Assembly (NCBI GenBank): GCA_022787565.1
Contig: JALFVN010000058.1
Coordinates: forward strand, 1-64,000
Direction of reading: 5' to 3'
DNA: 64,000 nucleotides
From: Clostridiales bacterium
GTDB taxonomy: Bacteria; Bacillota; Clostridia; Oscillospirales; Oscillospiraceae
Part shown: positions 24,454 to 33,504 of the stretch, one piece after another
How positions within the stretch are numbered: the stretch's first letter is position 1
How the letters are laid out: each line of letters begins with the position of its first letter
Program-made: the position numbers and the translations under genes
Notes under the pieces: model-generated
Told to the model about the DNA's origin: nothing
Databases searched by the model: none
Seen by the model: the letters and a program-made list of their open reading frames with translations, nothing else

Positions 24454-25674
24454 ATGAAAATTCTTGTGGTCAATGGGGACTGTGTCCAAACAAACACGTC
24501 CGCCAATTTATGCCATTCAGCTTATATCCGTGGCTTACTGTATGCAGGGCATGAAGTAACATTACTCAGCGCAGATGGGCGAGACTATGTTCTGGATGCT
24601 TCTATTAAACTTCCACCTCAGCTGAAGTGTTATACTTATTATGGCGTTTCTCTGTATGAAAAAATGTCCCTACACAAACGGGCGAAAAGCATTCCTAAAG
24701 GAAAAACATCACTCATTACTCCTGATACCACAGCAAACAGGAAAAGCATCAGTATTGTTTCAAAAGCGAAATCTTTTGCACTGTCTCTTTATGGCGTCCA
24801 CGGGATTTGTTCAACGTTTGTGCGAAAAGCACAGAAATTCCGTTCTGACGAAGAATATGACTACATTTTATCAATATCTACGCCTCCGGCGAGCCATCTC
24901 CTTGTACATAATTTAATGAAAGCGCAACACATAAAAGGGCGGCGTTGGATTCAGATTTGGGAGGATCCTTGGTACAGCGACGTCTACGGCTTTAGTGGAA
25001 AAGACAAAGTATTCCGGGAAGAAAAGCGTCTGCTGGCATTGGCAGAGAAGGTTTGCTACGTCAGTCCTCTGACTCTCGAGAATCAAAAACATCTCTATCC
25101 CGAGTCCGCTCATAAGATGTTTTGGCAGCCGCTGCCTTTCTACTATCAAGCCAAAACGGGGATCAAACATCCGTCGGGAAGGAATCTTTACGGCTATTTT
25201 GGGGACTATGTTCCTGCCGCCCGGGATTTACAGCCTTTCTATAAAGCGGCAAAGGAGACCGGTATTGAGGTCAATATCTGCGGCAACCCCTGTAATCTGT
25301 TTTCGCCCACTGAACAAGTTCACATCCATCCCCGGCTGCCGCTGAATGAATTAAAGCCTATTGAGGACAGTACCAATGTCCTTGTTTTCCTGTGTAACCG
25401 CAAGGGCGGGCAGATTCCCGGAAAGATCTATCAGTATTCCGCGACGGACAAGACCATTCTTTTCATCATGGACGGCACTGAGGAAGAGCAGCGTGTGCTG
25501 AGGGAATACTTTGGCCAGTTTAACCGCTATGTGTTCTGCCAGAACAGGGTTTCGGATATAGCTGAAGCTATTCGCCGGATTGAATCCGGCGAACTCGGGG
25601 ATGTACAGAACGTCCCGCTGGACGATTTTGATCCGGTCAGGACGGTCACAAACATTCTGGAAGCAGGGAGGTAA
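24454..25674 (+). CDS. GT4-like glycosyltransferase
   Basis: A 406-residue GT-B-type protein. The N-terminus reads KILVVNGDCVQTNTSANLCHSAYIRGLLYAGHEVTLLS. The middle has ISTPPASHLLVHNLMKAQ and IQIWEDPW, common in WcaI/WbuB-like enzymes. The C-terminus has GQIPGKIYQYSATDKTILFI, where the usual EX7E donor motif would be, so the donor site is divergent. The first part is AT-rich compared with its last third. The specific sugar is unknown. Confidence 0.8.
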   Translation: MKILVVNGDCVQTNTSANLCHSAYIRGLLYAGHEVTLLSADGRDYVLDASIKLPPQLKCYTYYGVSLYEKMSLHKRAKSIPKGKTSLITPDTTANRKSISIVSKAKSFALSLYGVHGICSTFVRKAQKFRSDEEYDYILSISTPPASHLLVHNLMKAQHIKGRRWIQIWEDPWYSDVYGFSGKDKVFREEKRLLALAEKVCYVSPLTLENQKHLYPESAHKMFWQPLPFYYQAKTGIKHPSGRNLYGYFGDYVPAARDLQPFYKAAKETGIEVNICGNPCNLFSPTEQVHIHPRLPLNELKPIEDSTNVLVFLCNRKGGQIPGKIYQYSATDKTILFIMDGTEEEQRVLREYFGQFNRYVFCQNRVSDIAEAIRRIESGELGDVQNVPLDDFDPVRTVTNILEAGR

Positions 25675-25679
25675 ATGGC

Positions 25680-26654
25680 GTGGAACAGCAAAAGATCAGC
25701 GTAATTGTGCCCGTTTACAGGGTTGAGGCATTTCTTGACCGCTGTGTCCAGTCCATTGCCGAACAGTCCTACAAAAATCTTGAGATTATCCTTGTGGATG
25801 ACGGATCTCCGGACAACTGTCCTGCCATATGCGACGCCTGGGCGGAAAAAGACAGCCGTGTGAAAGTCGTTCATAAGCAGAACGGCGGCCTGTCGGATGC
25901 AAGAAACGCCGGTATGGCCATTGCTACCGGCGAGTTGATGGGATTTGTGGACAGCGACGACTGGATTGCCCCGGATATGTATCAGCATCTGCATGACCTT
26001 ATGGCGGCAGATAACAGTGACATTGCTTCAAGCGGCGCGGAGATGGTCTGGGAAGACGGAACGCCGTCCCGCATTCTGACAAAATCTGGCTGCTGTGTGC
26101 TAGATCAGGAAGATGCCATGCGGGCGATCATCGAAGAATCCTGGCTCAAGCAGCCGGTATGTTTCAAGCTGTACAAGACTGCCCTTATCCGTGATATTCC
26201 CTTCCCCGTGGGCAAGTACCATGAGGATGTCTTCTGGAGCTATCAGGCGGTTGCCCGGGCGCGGAAAGTATCTGTTTCCGACAAAATCGGGTATTATTAC
26301 TTCCAGCGCAGCGGAAGCATCATGGGGGAAAGTTATTCATTAAAGCGTCTGGATAGCTTAGAGGCGAAAGTCCTTCGGCTTACTTATGTCCAAGAGCATT
26401 TTCCGCAGCTTGTTCCTACTGCACAACGTGATTTGCTATTTTCGTGTATGTACGTTTTTCAGATGTGTTTGCAATATCTATCCGAACCGGAGCTTGGGAT
26501 CGGCCACAAAAAAATTGCTGGAATAATAGATGCTGCAAAACCATTTCCGCGCAAGATAGGAATACCGTTAAAGCAGCTTGTGTGGTATTACCTATCACAG
26601 CTTTCCTTTGCCGGTACCTGCAAACTGAGAAATAAGTTAAAAATAGGACTATAA
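25680..26654 (+). CDS. GT2 glycosyltransferase
   Basis: A 324-residue GT2 with ISVIVPVYRVEAFLDRCVQSI, ILVDDGSPDNCPAICD, NGGLSDARNAGMAIATGELMGFVDSDDW and KYHEDVFWSYQAVARA. This is the EpsJ/CpsI layout. The start is GTG at 25680 after GGGAGG; an overlapping ATG at 25675 is out of frame. It lies 5 bases from the preceding gene. Confidence 0.92.
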   Translation: MEQQKISVIVPVYRVEAFLDRCVQSIAEQSYKNLEIILVDDGSPDNCPAICDAWAEKDSRVKVVHKQNGGLSDARNAGMAIATGELMGFVDSDDWIAPDMYQHLHDLMAADNSDIASSGAEMVWEDGTPSRILTKSGCCVLDQEDAMRAIIEESWLKQPVCFKLYKTALIRDIPFPVGKYHEDVFWSYQAVARARKVSVSDKIGYYYFQRSGSIMGESYSLKRLDSLEAKVLRLTYVQEHFPQLVPTAQRDLLFSCMYVFQMCLQYLSEPELGIGHKKIAGIIDAAKPFPRKIGIPLKQLVWYYLSQLSFAGTCKLRNKLKIGL

Positions 26655-26680
26655 CCATTCTGAACCAGGGGGCAACGAAG

Positions 26681-27538
26681 ATGTGCAAATTGGTTAGCAT
26701 CATATTGCCAATCTACAATGGCGAAAAATATATGCGTCAGAGCATCGACAGCGTTCTTGCCCAAACATATACAAATTGGGAATTGCTGATCATTGATGAC
26801 GGCTCTACGGATCGCACGGCTGAAATCGCTTCTGAGTATCTTAATAAAGATTCCCGTATCCACTATTATAAAAATCCACAAAACATGCGCTTGCCGCGCA
26901 CACTTAACAGGGGCTTCTCCTTGGCCAGAGGCGCATATTTAACATGGACATCTGACGATAACTACTACTATCCCACGGCGCTTGAGCAAATGGTGACAGC
27001 ATTGGAAGCAGAGAGGAAAGACTTTGTATTTGCCTCTTGCGATGTAATTGACGGTGAAGGCAAAATTGTCGAATGTATTATGGTGAGTGACCGCGCCAAA
27101 AAGAGCATTGTCGGCAGCAATCCTGTTGGAGCCTGTTTCCTCTATACACGCAAGGTCTACGAAACCGTTGGCGACTATGACCCCGAAATGACGCTTGTGG
27201 AGGACTTTGATTATTGGCAGAGGATCTGCATGAAGTTTCCTCCAGCGTGTATCTCGGAGAAGCTTTATGCTTACCGTTGGCATGACGGTGCGCTGACCAG
27301 CACCATGCGAAAAGATACTTTCAATCGGAGGTTAGAAACGTGCCTTTTGAAAAACAGGCCCGGTTTTGGAACGCTGGATTGGGAGTCCTTATATTATTAT
27401 TACTATGGCCTGTACACCTGCCGTAAAAACCTGGGCGATGATAAAAATCCCTATGAATGGAAGCACAGATTCTATTCCATACTGTATTTTTGGCTCAGAC
27501 GTGTTCCAAATAAGCTGCGCAGAATGTTAAGAAAGTAA
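26681..27538 (+). CDS. GT2 glycosyltransferase
   Basis: A 285-residue GT2 with VSIILPIYNGEKYMRQSIDSVL, LLIIDDGSTDRTAEIA, TWTSDDN as DXD and LVEDFDYWQRI as the base region. The C-terminal 60 residues are rich in Tyr, Trp and Arg and probably sit on the membrane. There is a 26-base gap before it and 22 after. Confidence 0.92.
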   Translation: MCKLVSIILPIYNGEKYMRQSIDSVLAQTYTNWELLIIDDGSTDRTAEIASEYLNKDSRIHYYKNPQNMRLPRTLNRGFSLARGAYLTWTSDDNYYYPTALEQMVTALEAERKDFVFASCDVIDGEGKIVECIMVSDRAKKSIVGSNPVGACFLYTRKVYETVGDYDPEMTLVEDFDYWQRICMKFPPACISEKLYAYRWHDGALTSTMRKDTFNRRLETCLLKNRPGFGTLDWESLYYYYYGLYTCRKNLGDDKNPYEWKHRFYSILYFWLRRVPNKLRRMLRK

Positions 27539-27560
27539 ACCACATTTTGGAGAGGATTAC

Positions 27561-28727
27561 ATGAACAGTATGTACTTATACTATCACGGTGGAAGCGCAA
27601 ATCATGGCTGTGAAGCAATTGTTCGTTCTACAAACAGTTTGCTGGGTCCTGGGTTGAAACTGTGGACAACCGGCATATCCTCTGACAAATCCTACGCTCT
27701 GGATTCTGAATTGAACCTTTATGAAGATGTATACACTCCCGCAAAAAAGCCGTCTCCCAGATGGTTTATATCTGCCGTTCATCACAAGCTGACCCATACG
27801 GACTACTTACATATCAAATACGCCCATAACACTTTTTTCTCCCAGATTCAGCATGGAGATGTGTGTCTGTCCATCGGCGGTGATAACTATTGCTATACGG
27901 GGCAGGATATTCTGGGCTATTACAATCGCGCGATACATCAAAAAGGCGCAAAGACTGTTCTTTGGGGTTGCTCTGTAGAACCGGAACTGTTAGAGCAAGC
28001 GGATATTGCCAAGGATATTGCACGCTATGATTTAATCGTCGCCCGGGAAACGATCAGCTATGAGGCATTAAAAAAGGTTAATCCCAATACAATTCTGGCA
28101 CCGGATCCGGCTTTCTTCCTGGATCCGGTGGAGCTGCCGCTGCCGGATGGATTTGTACCCGGTAATACGGTGGGCATCAATGTGAGCCCTCTGATTATGA
28201 AAAGCGAGTCCAAAAGCGGCATAACCTTCGAAAGCTACCGCCGGTTAATCGTCCATATTTTAACCAAAACAGATATGAACGTTGCCCTGATTCCCCACGT
28301 GGTAGAACCGGGTAATGATGATCGTGAGCCTCTGCAATCTCTATATGACGCTTTCTCTGACAGCGGACGTATGGTCATGATTGAGGATCATGATGCCCAG
28401 CAGCTGAAAGGATTCATTGCCCGGTGCCGCTTTTTTGTGGGGGCCAGAACCCATGCCACCATTGCGGCCTATTCCAGCTGTGTCCCCACACTGGTGGTGG
28501 GCTATTCAGTTAAGGCCAAAGGCATTGCCAGAGATTTATTCGGAACGGAATCTAACTACGTTTTACCGGTACAGGCAATAAAAGATCCGGAAACATTAGT
28601 ACATGCGTTTTGTTGGCTTGTAAAACATGAACAAGAAATCGGCGCTCATTTACAGAACACCTTTCCCACCTACAAAGCCGGAATGGGTTTTGCGGTAAGC
28701 GCGGTAAGGAGCTTGTGCGAGAAATGA
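27561..28727 (+). CDS. polysaccharide pyruvyl transferase family protein
   Basis: A 388-residue WcaK/CsaB-type enzyme that transfers pyruvate from phosphoenolpyruvate to a sugar as a ketal, adding negative charge. Visible family regions are YYHGGSANHGCEAIVRST at the N-terminus, LSIGGDNYCYTG, GWCS-like LWGCSVEP, the RETISYEAL stretch (the usual RD/RE-S motif), APDPAFFL, and FVGARTHATIAAYSSCVPTLVVGYSVKAKGIA near the end. It sits between glycosyltransferases and the hydrolase, so the exported glycan is probably pyruvylated as well as phosphocholinated. Confidence 0.9.
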   Translation: MNSMYLYYHGGSANHGCEAIVRSTNSLLGPGLKLWTTGISSDKSYALDSELNLYEDVYTPAKKPSPRWFISAVHHKLTHTDYLHIKYAHNTFFSQIQHGDVCLSIGGDNYCYTGQDILGYYNRAIHQKGAKTVLWGCSVEPELLEQADIAKDIARYDLIVARETISYEALKKVNPNTILAPDPAFFLDPVELPLPDGFVPGNTVGINVSPLIMKSESKSGITFESYRRLIVHILTKTDMNVALIPHVVEPGNDDREPLQSLYDAFSDSGRMVMIEDHDAQQLKGFIARCRFFVGARTHATIAAYSSCVPTLVVGYSVKAKGIARDLFGTESNYVLPVQAIKDPETLVHAFCWLVKHEQEIGAHLQNTFPTYKAGMGFAVSAVRSLCEK

Positions 28728-29884
28728 CAGCATTGTGGATTCTTTTTGGAATCATCGCCGCAGCGGCGCTGGTGATCTGGGGCGTGGATTTTTACCATTA
28801 TCTGGTGAATCGGTATTGTCGTTATCATATCGGCAGATGGCCGGATACACAAGCATGGCAACAGGCAGTGATTCACCGTGCCATTCGTTGGACCGTCAAG
28901 ACTCCTACGGTAAAAATTACGGACAACAACCGGTATCTGCTGCTGGATATGCTTCAAGGACGGCATCGCAGCAATACCATCCAGTCTTGGCAGACGGCAA
29001 GCCTGCTCTTAGGGCTGGAACATATCGGCACATCTCAGTGCAAGGAAGCCGTACAAAAGGCAGTCGATAAGCTGCTGGACAAACAAGGGATGTTTCGGGT
29101 AAAGCCCACCAATGTGGACTGCGGTATGCTGGCTTACAGTCTCCTGAAGTCCAGCGATGCGGAGCAAATTCGGCCAGCCATGGATTTTGCAGCACAGCTG
29201 ATTCTGTCACGGGTGGCGGAAGACGGTACGTTGGTCTATGTAAATGATATAGAATCCGATGAGCGGTATGTGGATACTGTCGGCCTTGCCTGCCCTTTTC
29301 TGGCCTGTTACGGAAAGACCTATGGGAAACCGGAATATACAGCACTGGCAGTTAAACAATTGCGTGCTTTTTCAGAATATGGTTTGGAAGAAAGCACTTC
29401 CCTGCCCAATCATGCCTATAGTGCCTCATCAAAGCTTCCTCTTGGCGTCTATGGCTGGGGCCGGGGTACCGGATGGTATGCTCTCGGTCTGATCGACACC
29501 TATAAAGAGCTTCCCGATGGTGAAGACAAGCAATGGCTGAAGGAGCAACTACGCAAAGTAGCTGATAGCTACTTGAATTTCCAGCATGCAGACGGTGGCT
29601 TTGGATACATTATGCAGATGCAGAAAGGTTACGATAGTTCCGCAACAGCGGCATTGGCGTATTTTTACAGGGAATGTTCAGCTGTTTTTGGAAAAAAAGC
29701 ATATGCTGAAACAGCTGCTCTTTGTTTGGATAAGTTGCGTAGCGTGACCAGAATTACTGGTGCTATCGACTGGTGTCAGGGTGATACCAAAGGAATTGGC
29801 GTATTTGCTCAGACATATGACATCATGCCTTTTGCTCAGGGATTGGCTCTTCGGGCAATCAGTTTTGAACAAGATAGGGATTAA
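28724..29884 (+). CDS. membrane-anchored GH88/GH105-like glycoside hydrolase
   Basis: A 386-residue protein with an N-terminal membrane helix (residues about 4-23) and an alpha6/alpha6 six-hairpin domain. The WGRGTGWYALGLIDTYKELP motif near residue 245 matches the WxRGNGW signature of unsaturated glucuronyl/rhamnogalacturonyl hydrolases, and VDCGMLAYSLL and VDTVGLACPFLA are further family regions. Biosynthetic loci sometimes carry such hydrolases to trim or recycle polymer. It would act outside the cell. ATG at 28724 overlaps the preceding stop; GTG at 28715 has the Shine-Dalgarno site only 3 bases away. Confidence 0.8.
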   Translation: MTALWILFGIIAAAALVIWGVDFYHYLVNRYCRYHIGRWPDTQAWQQAVIHRAIRWTVKTPTVKITDNNRYLLLDMLQGRHRSNTIQSWQTASLLLGLEHIGTSQCKEAVQKAVDKLLDKQGMFRVKPTNVDCGMLAYSLLKSSDAEQIRPAMDFAAQLILSRVAEDGTLVYVNDIESDERYVDTVGLACPFLACYGKTYGKPEYTALAVKQLRAFSEYGLEESTSLPNHAYSASSKLPLGVYGWGRGTGWYALGLIDTYKELPDGEDKQWLKEQLRKVADSYLNFQHADGGFGYIMQMQKGYDSSATAALAYFYRECSAVFGKKAYAETAALCLDKLRSVTRITGAIDWCQGDTKGIGVFAQTYDIMPFAQGLALRAISFEQDRD

Positions 29885-29891
29885 TTCGATT

Positions 29892-31442
29892 ATGGCTCAA
29901 AAATCTCGTACCGAATATTCTCTTCTAAATATTGCCACAGGTTTAGGCGGGTATGCGCTGAATACCATTATCGGTTTGGTTTGCAGAATGGTTTTTACCA
30001 GGACACTGTCAGCCGAATATCTTGGCATTGGCGGCCTGTTCACAAATATTTTGAGCATGCTCAGTCTTGCGGAACTCGGCGTCGGAAGCGCAATTGTCTA
30101 TGCCCTGTACAAACCGTTGGCAGTTGGCGATAAAGAAAAAATTGCATCGCTCGTTAAGTTTTACGGACAATGCTACAGAATGATTGGTATTGCTGTTGGA
30201 GTCATCGGAATCGCTTTAATGCCGTTTCTGAACCTCCTGATTGAAGAGCCAAACATTAAGGAGAGTATCTATCTCATCTATGGGCTGTTTTTGTTTAATT
30301 CAGCCAGCTCTTATTTTTTTAGCTATCGCAGTTCGCTGATCATGGCTGCACAGCAAAACTATATTGTGACGGCAACAAACTATGCGATAACAGTCTGTCA
30401 AAGCATCCTGCAAATCATTTGGTTGCTTGCTTCTCACCAATACATTGGGTATCTAATTATTCAATGCGCAGGTGGTTTTATCTATAATATCGTCATCTCT
30501 TATATAGCAAAAAAGAAATTCCCGTATATTGTATCAAAAGAAATCAAACCATTAGAGAAAACTGAACGTAATGGATTGGTCAGAAACGTACGGGCACTGG
30601 TTATCTGGAAGCTTAGTGGGCTTTTAGTGAACAGTACAGACAATATTATTATTACTTTTTTCAGCGGACTGGCTACTGTTGGTTTGTCTTCTAACTATAC
30701 TTTATTATCCACAACATTAAATTCTCTTTTGAATCAGCTTTTCAACGGTATCACAGCAAGTGTTGGAAATCTAAATGCAATTGAAACCAATGAAAAGAAG
30801 CTCAAAATGTTTAACATTATTAATCTTGCTAACTTTTGGCTTTTTGGTTGGGCTGCCATTGGTATTTTTGTAGTTTCTTCAGATATTGTTCATCTAATGT
30901 TCGGCGAATCCTATGTATTGCCTTTGAGTATTCCGTTCGTAATTGCATTGAATTTCTATATGGTAGGAATGCAGTGCGCAGTTTGGACATTTAAAAATAC
31001 GATGGGTCTTTTTCGTCCAGGAAGATACTTGCTAATTTTGACAGCCGCAATTAACTTGGCTTGTTCAATTTGGCTTGGGAAACTTTGGGGATTATTTGGC
31101 ATCTTGTTTGCAACAGCAATTTCCAGGGCTTGTACAAATACATGGTATGATCCATATGCAGTATTTAAATTTGGTCTGAAAGAAAAAGTATCAGTATACT
31201 TTAAGAAATATGGTTTTTATGCATTAATTCTTGTCTTTACCGGAGCTATTTGCTATGGAATCTGTTCCTTATTCTCATTTTCTCCGATGGTAAATGTGAT
31301 CTTAAAATTTTTGGTATGTTGCATTATTCCAAATCTAGTCTTTTTTCTTTGCTTCCGCAAATCAGAAGAGTTTCAATATTATGTAAATCTTGCATACAGA
31401 TTTATAAAAAAATTATCAATTAAACATTCAAACGCGTCTTGA
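29892..31442 (+). CDS. Wzx-type polysaccharide flippase
   Basis: A 516-residue MATE/MVF-superfamily exporter with twelve to fourteen membrane segments. It resembles the PST flippases of Firmicutes capsules: YSLLNIATGLGGYALNTIIGLVCRMVFTRTLSAEYLGIGGLFTNIL at the start, then AELGVGSAIVYALYKPLA. It would flip the undecaprenyl-linked repeat unit outward for the polymerase. ATG at 29892 is used, 7 bases after the hydrolase gene; 44 upstream codons overlap that gene. The sequence is AT-rich, like 15.4-16.6 kb. Confidence 0.92.
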   Translation: MAQKSRTEYSLLNIATGLGGYALNTIIGLVCRMVFTRTLSAEYLGIGGLFTNILSMLSLAELGVGSAIVYALYKPLAVGDKEKIASLVKFYGQCYRMIGIAVGVIGIALMPFLNLLIEEPNIKESIYLIYGLFLFNSASSYFFSYRSSLIMAAQQNYIVTATNYAITVCQSILQIIWLLASHQYIGYLIIQCAGGFIYNIVISYIAKKKFPYIVSKEIKPLEKTERNGLVRNVRALVIWKLSGLLVNSTDNIIITFFSGLATVGLSSNYTLLSTTLNSLLNQLFNGITASVGNLNAIETNEKKLKMFNIINLANFWLFGWAAIGIFVVSSDIVHLMFGESYVLPLSIPFVIALNFYMVGMQCAVWTFKNTMGLFRPGRYLLILTAAINLACSIWLGKLWGLFGILFATAISRACTNTWYDPYAVFKFGLKEKVSVYFKKYGFYALILVFTGAICYGICSLFSFSPMVNVILKFLVCCIIPNLVFFLCFRKSEEFQYYVNLAYRFIKKLSIKHSNAS

Positions 31443-31593
31443 AAGCAACAATAGCAGAAATTTATATCTGTTGGATGATAAAAGCCGTTACAATTTATTT
31501 TACAATTGATCCGCAGAATATTTGTTGTTTATTCTGAGTTTTGATTAGGGGGGCTTGATAACATGGATAACATGCAGAACGATTTGAACCAAG

Positions 31594-31914
31594 GGTGCTC
31601 AATGGTTTAGCATCACACATGATTTTGCACTCTATCTGTTGCATGAAAGACATCTTATCGATAAATACTTTAGTAAGGGTTTATGTACAGATGAAATCTT
31701 TCTACAATCCATTGCTTATTCATCGCCTTACAAAGATAGTATCGTTGACAACAACATGCGTCTGATTGACTGGCATCGTGGGAATCCGTATACTTTCACC
31801 ATTTCGAACTATGAGCAATTAATTACAAGTGATTGCCTGTTTGCGCGTAAGTTTGATGAGAATATAGATATGGATATAGTAGTTAAGCTGTTTGACTATA
31901 TCCAGAATAGCTGA
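31594..31914 (+). pseudogene. C-terminal fragment of a GT14-type glycosyltransferase
   Basis: About 106 codons (GAQWFSITHDFALYLL, then LCTDEIFLQSIAYSS, MRLIDWHRGNPYTFT, LFARKFDENID) match the C-terminal part of bacterial beta-1,6-N-acetylglucosaminyltransferase-like (core-2/I-branching, GT14) proteins. A TGA at 31585-31587 and loss of frame remove the N-terminal two thirds. The preceding 150 bases are AT-rich and non-coding. It is the degraded last gene of the polysaccharide locus. Confidence 0.78.
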
Positions 31915-32004
31915 TGACACCTTGACACTTGGCCAATCGGTTTTTAGGTGTTCAATGAAATAACCGAAGGGCGGAGACGTCTCAATGGCGCCCGCAAAAA
32001 GCTT

Positions 32005-32053
32005 AAGGCAGCACCGCACAATCCGGTCAGGGCAGATCGTGCGGTGCTGCCTT
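32005..32053 (+). terminator. large hairpin at the end of the polysaccharide locus
   Basis: AAGGCAGCACCGCAC (32005-32019) pairs perfectly with 32039-32053 around a 19-base loop. The T run is short. It is a likely terminator or a repeat-derived structure. Confidence 0.55.
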
Positions 32054-32137
32054 TGGAAAAACAGAGGAAATTTGCGCATAACTCTTGACACTACCCCTTG
32101 ATCCAGCGCTCAACCTCCCCTCTCGTCGCAGGGTCTG

Positions 32138-32250
32138 GGCTTGCTCCCGCCGAAGCCTTCCCCTTGAGGGGAAGGTGCCGAGCGCAGCGAGGCGGATGAG
32201 GTGCTTCCCCGTCTTCCGACCGTGTCCAATCTCTCCGGCGGGAGCAAGCC
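32138..32250. repeat. 113-bp palindromic element, type B
   Basis: The perfect 15-base arms GGCTTGCTCCCGCCG (32138-32152) and complement (32236-32250) bound an internal palindrome CCTTCCCCTTGAGGGGAAGG (32156-32175), GAGCGCAGCGAGGCG and GGATGAGG. The internal part matches the type B repeat at 8335-8398. No ORF. Confidence 0.75.
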
Positions 32251-32337
32251 ACGCCCACATTTTCTTTTTTGACCGGCGCGGGAGAGCAGAGATTACCGAA
32301 AACCCCGAAAAGTTTATAAAAATCTATTGACAGGCCC

Positions 32338-32368
32338 TTGACCTTAAACTCAGGTTTAATGGTATACT
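32338..32368 (+). promoter_or_regulatory. MerR-type promoter with operator in a 19-bp spacer
   Basis: TTGACC (32338-32343) and TATACT (32363-32368) are separated by 19 bp, as in promoters activated by MerR-family proteins. The spacer contains the dyad ACCTTAAAC-TCAG-GTTTAATGGT. No MerR gene is in this window. It drives the DUF362 gene 35 bp downstream. Confidence 0.7.
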
Positions 32369-32402
32369 GGCAGCAGAAGCACAGAGAAGGGAGTCTTTTA
32401 TC

Positions 32403-33398
32403 ATGTCAGAAATCATTCCCGGAAGCAACGGGGAAAAATATGTGCCCTATGCGGCCCGCAGCGGTGGGGAGAGTCCGGTTTTCTTCACCCGGGATCTGTC
32501 CGCGGAGGGCCTGAAAAAGATCTACGCGCGGGTAAACAGTACCATCGGCGGAAGGGTTGCAGTGAAACTCCATACCGGCGAGCAGCACGGCCCCAACATC
32601 ATCCCCCGGGACTGGGTGCGGTCTCTGATGGAGACTGCCCTCGACAAGGCCGCCATCGTAGAGACAAACACCTATTATGAGGGTGACCGCTACACCACTG
32701 AGGAGCATCGGGAGACGCTGAAGGTCAACGGCTGGACCTTCTGCCCGGTGGATATCATGGACGAGGAGGGCACAGACACGCTCCCCATCCGGGGCGGCAA
32801 ATGGTTCACCCGGATGTTTGTGGGCTCCCATCTGAAAAATTACGATTCCATGGTGGTCCTGACCCACTTCAAGGGCCACACCCAGGGCGGCTTTGGCGGA
32901 AGCAATAAAAATATCGGCATCGGCTGCGCGGACGGGCGCATCGGCAAGAAGATGATCCACACCCGGCTGGGCTCCGACGATATGTGGAGCATCACCCAGG
33001 AGGAGTTTATGGAGCGCATGACCGAATCCACAAAGTCCGTGCTGGACTATTTCGGAGAAAAGCTCTGCTTTGTGAACGTCATGCGGAACATGTCCGTCTC
33101 CTGCGACTGCGAGGGTCTCAGCGCGGCACCGGTAGTCACGCCCAACGTGGGTATTGTGGCCTCGCTGGATATTCTGGCGGCGGATCAGGCCTGTGTGGAC
33201 ATGATCTATGCCATGACAGAGGAGGAGCACCACGACCTGATTGAGCGCATGGAAAGCCGCCACGGCCTGCGTCAGCTCAGCTACATGAAGGAGCTGGGCA
33301 TGGGAAACGACAGATATACCCTCATCGACATCGACAACAACGACGCCCAAATCACCGTCAAGGACGCGGTAAAGGGTCTGAAGCCCTTCCAGGCGTAA
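32403..33398 (+). CDS. DUF362 domain-containing protein
   Basis: A 331-residue soluble protein spanning the DUF362 fold: VAVKLHTGEQHGPNIIPRDWV near residue 52, VVLTHFKGHTQGGFGGSNKNIGIGCADGRIGK near residue 155, VSCDCEG near residue 235, and DILAADQACVDMIY near residue 265. Longer family members carry a C-terminal 4Fe-4S ferredoxin; that domain is absent here, although the CDC pair remains. Function is not established for this family; a redox or metal-linked role is inferred. The MerR-type promoter suggests induction by metal, thiol or oxidative signals. It is monocistronic. Confidence 0.88.
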   Translation: MSEIIPGSNGEKYVPYAARSGGESPVFFTRDLSAEGLKKIYARVNSTIGGRVAVKLHTGEQHGPNIIPRDWVRSLMETALDKAAIVETNTYYEGDRYTTEEHRETLKVNGWTFCPVDIMDEEGTDTLPIRGGKWFTRMFVGSHLKNYDSMVVLTHFKGHTQGGFGGSNKNIGIGCADGRIGKKMIHTRLGSDDMWSITQEEFMERMTESTKSVLDYFGEKLCFVNVMRNMSVSCDCEGLSAAPVVTPNVGIVASLDILAADQACVDMIYAMTEEEHHDLIERMESRHGLRQLSYMKELGMGNDRYTLIDIDNNDAQITVKDAVKGLKPFQA

Positions 33399-33438
33399 AA
33401 CGCAGACAGGCCGCTGGTTTTCTTTACGATCAGCCCAA

Positions 33439-33485
33439 AAGCACCGTACAGAAGCGGATTAACAGCTTCTGTACGGTGCTTCTCT
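33439..33485. terminator. terminator after the DUF362 gene
   Basis: AAGCACCGTACAGAAGC pairs perfectly over 17 bp with 33465-33481, followed by a CTCTTTT run. It separates the convergent DUF362 and membrane-protein genes. Confidence 0.85.
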
Positions 33486-33504
33486 TTTGTTTATGCAGAT
33501 AATA

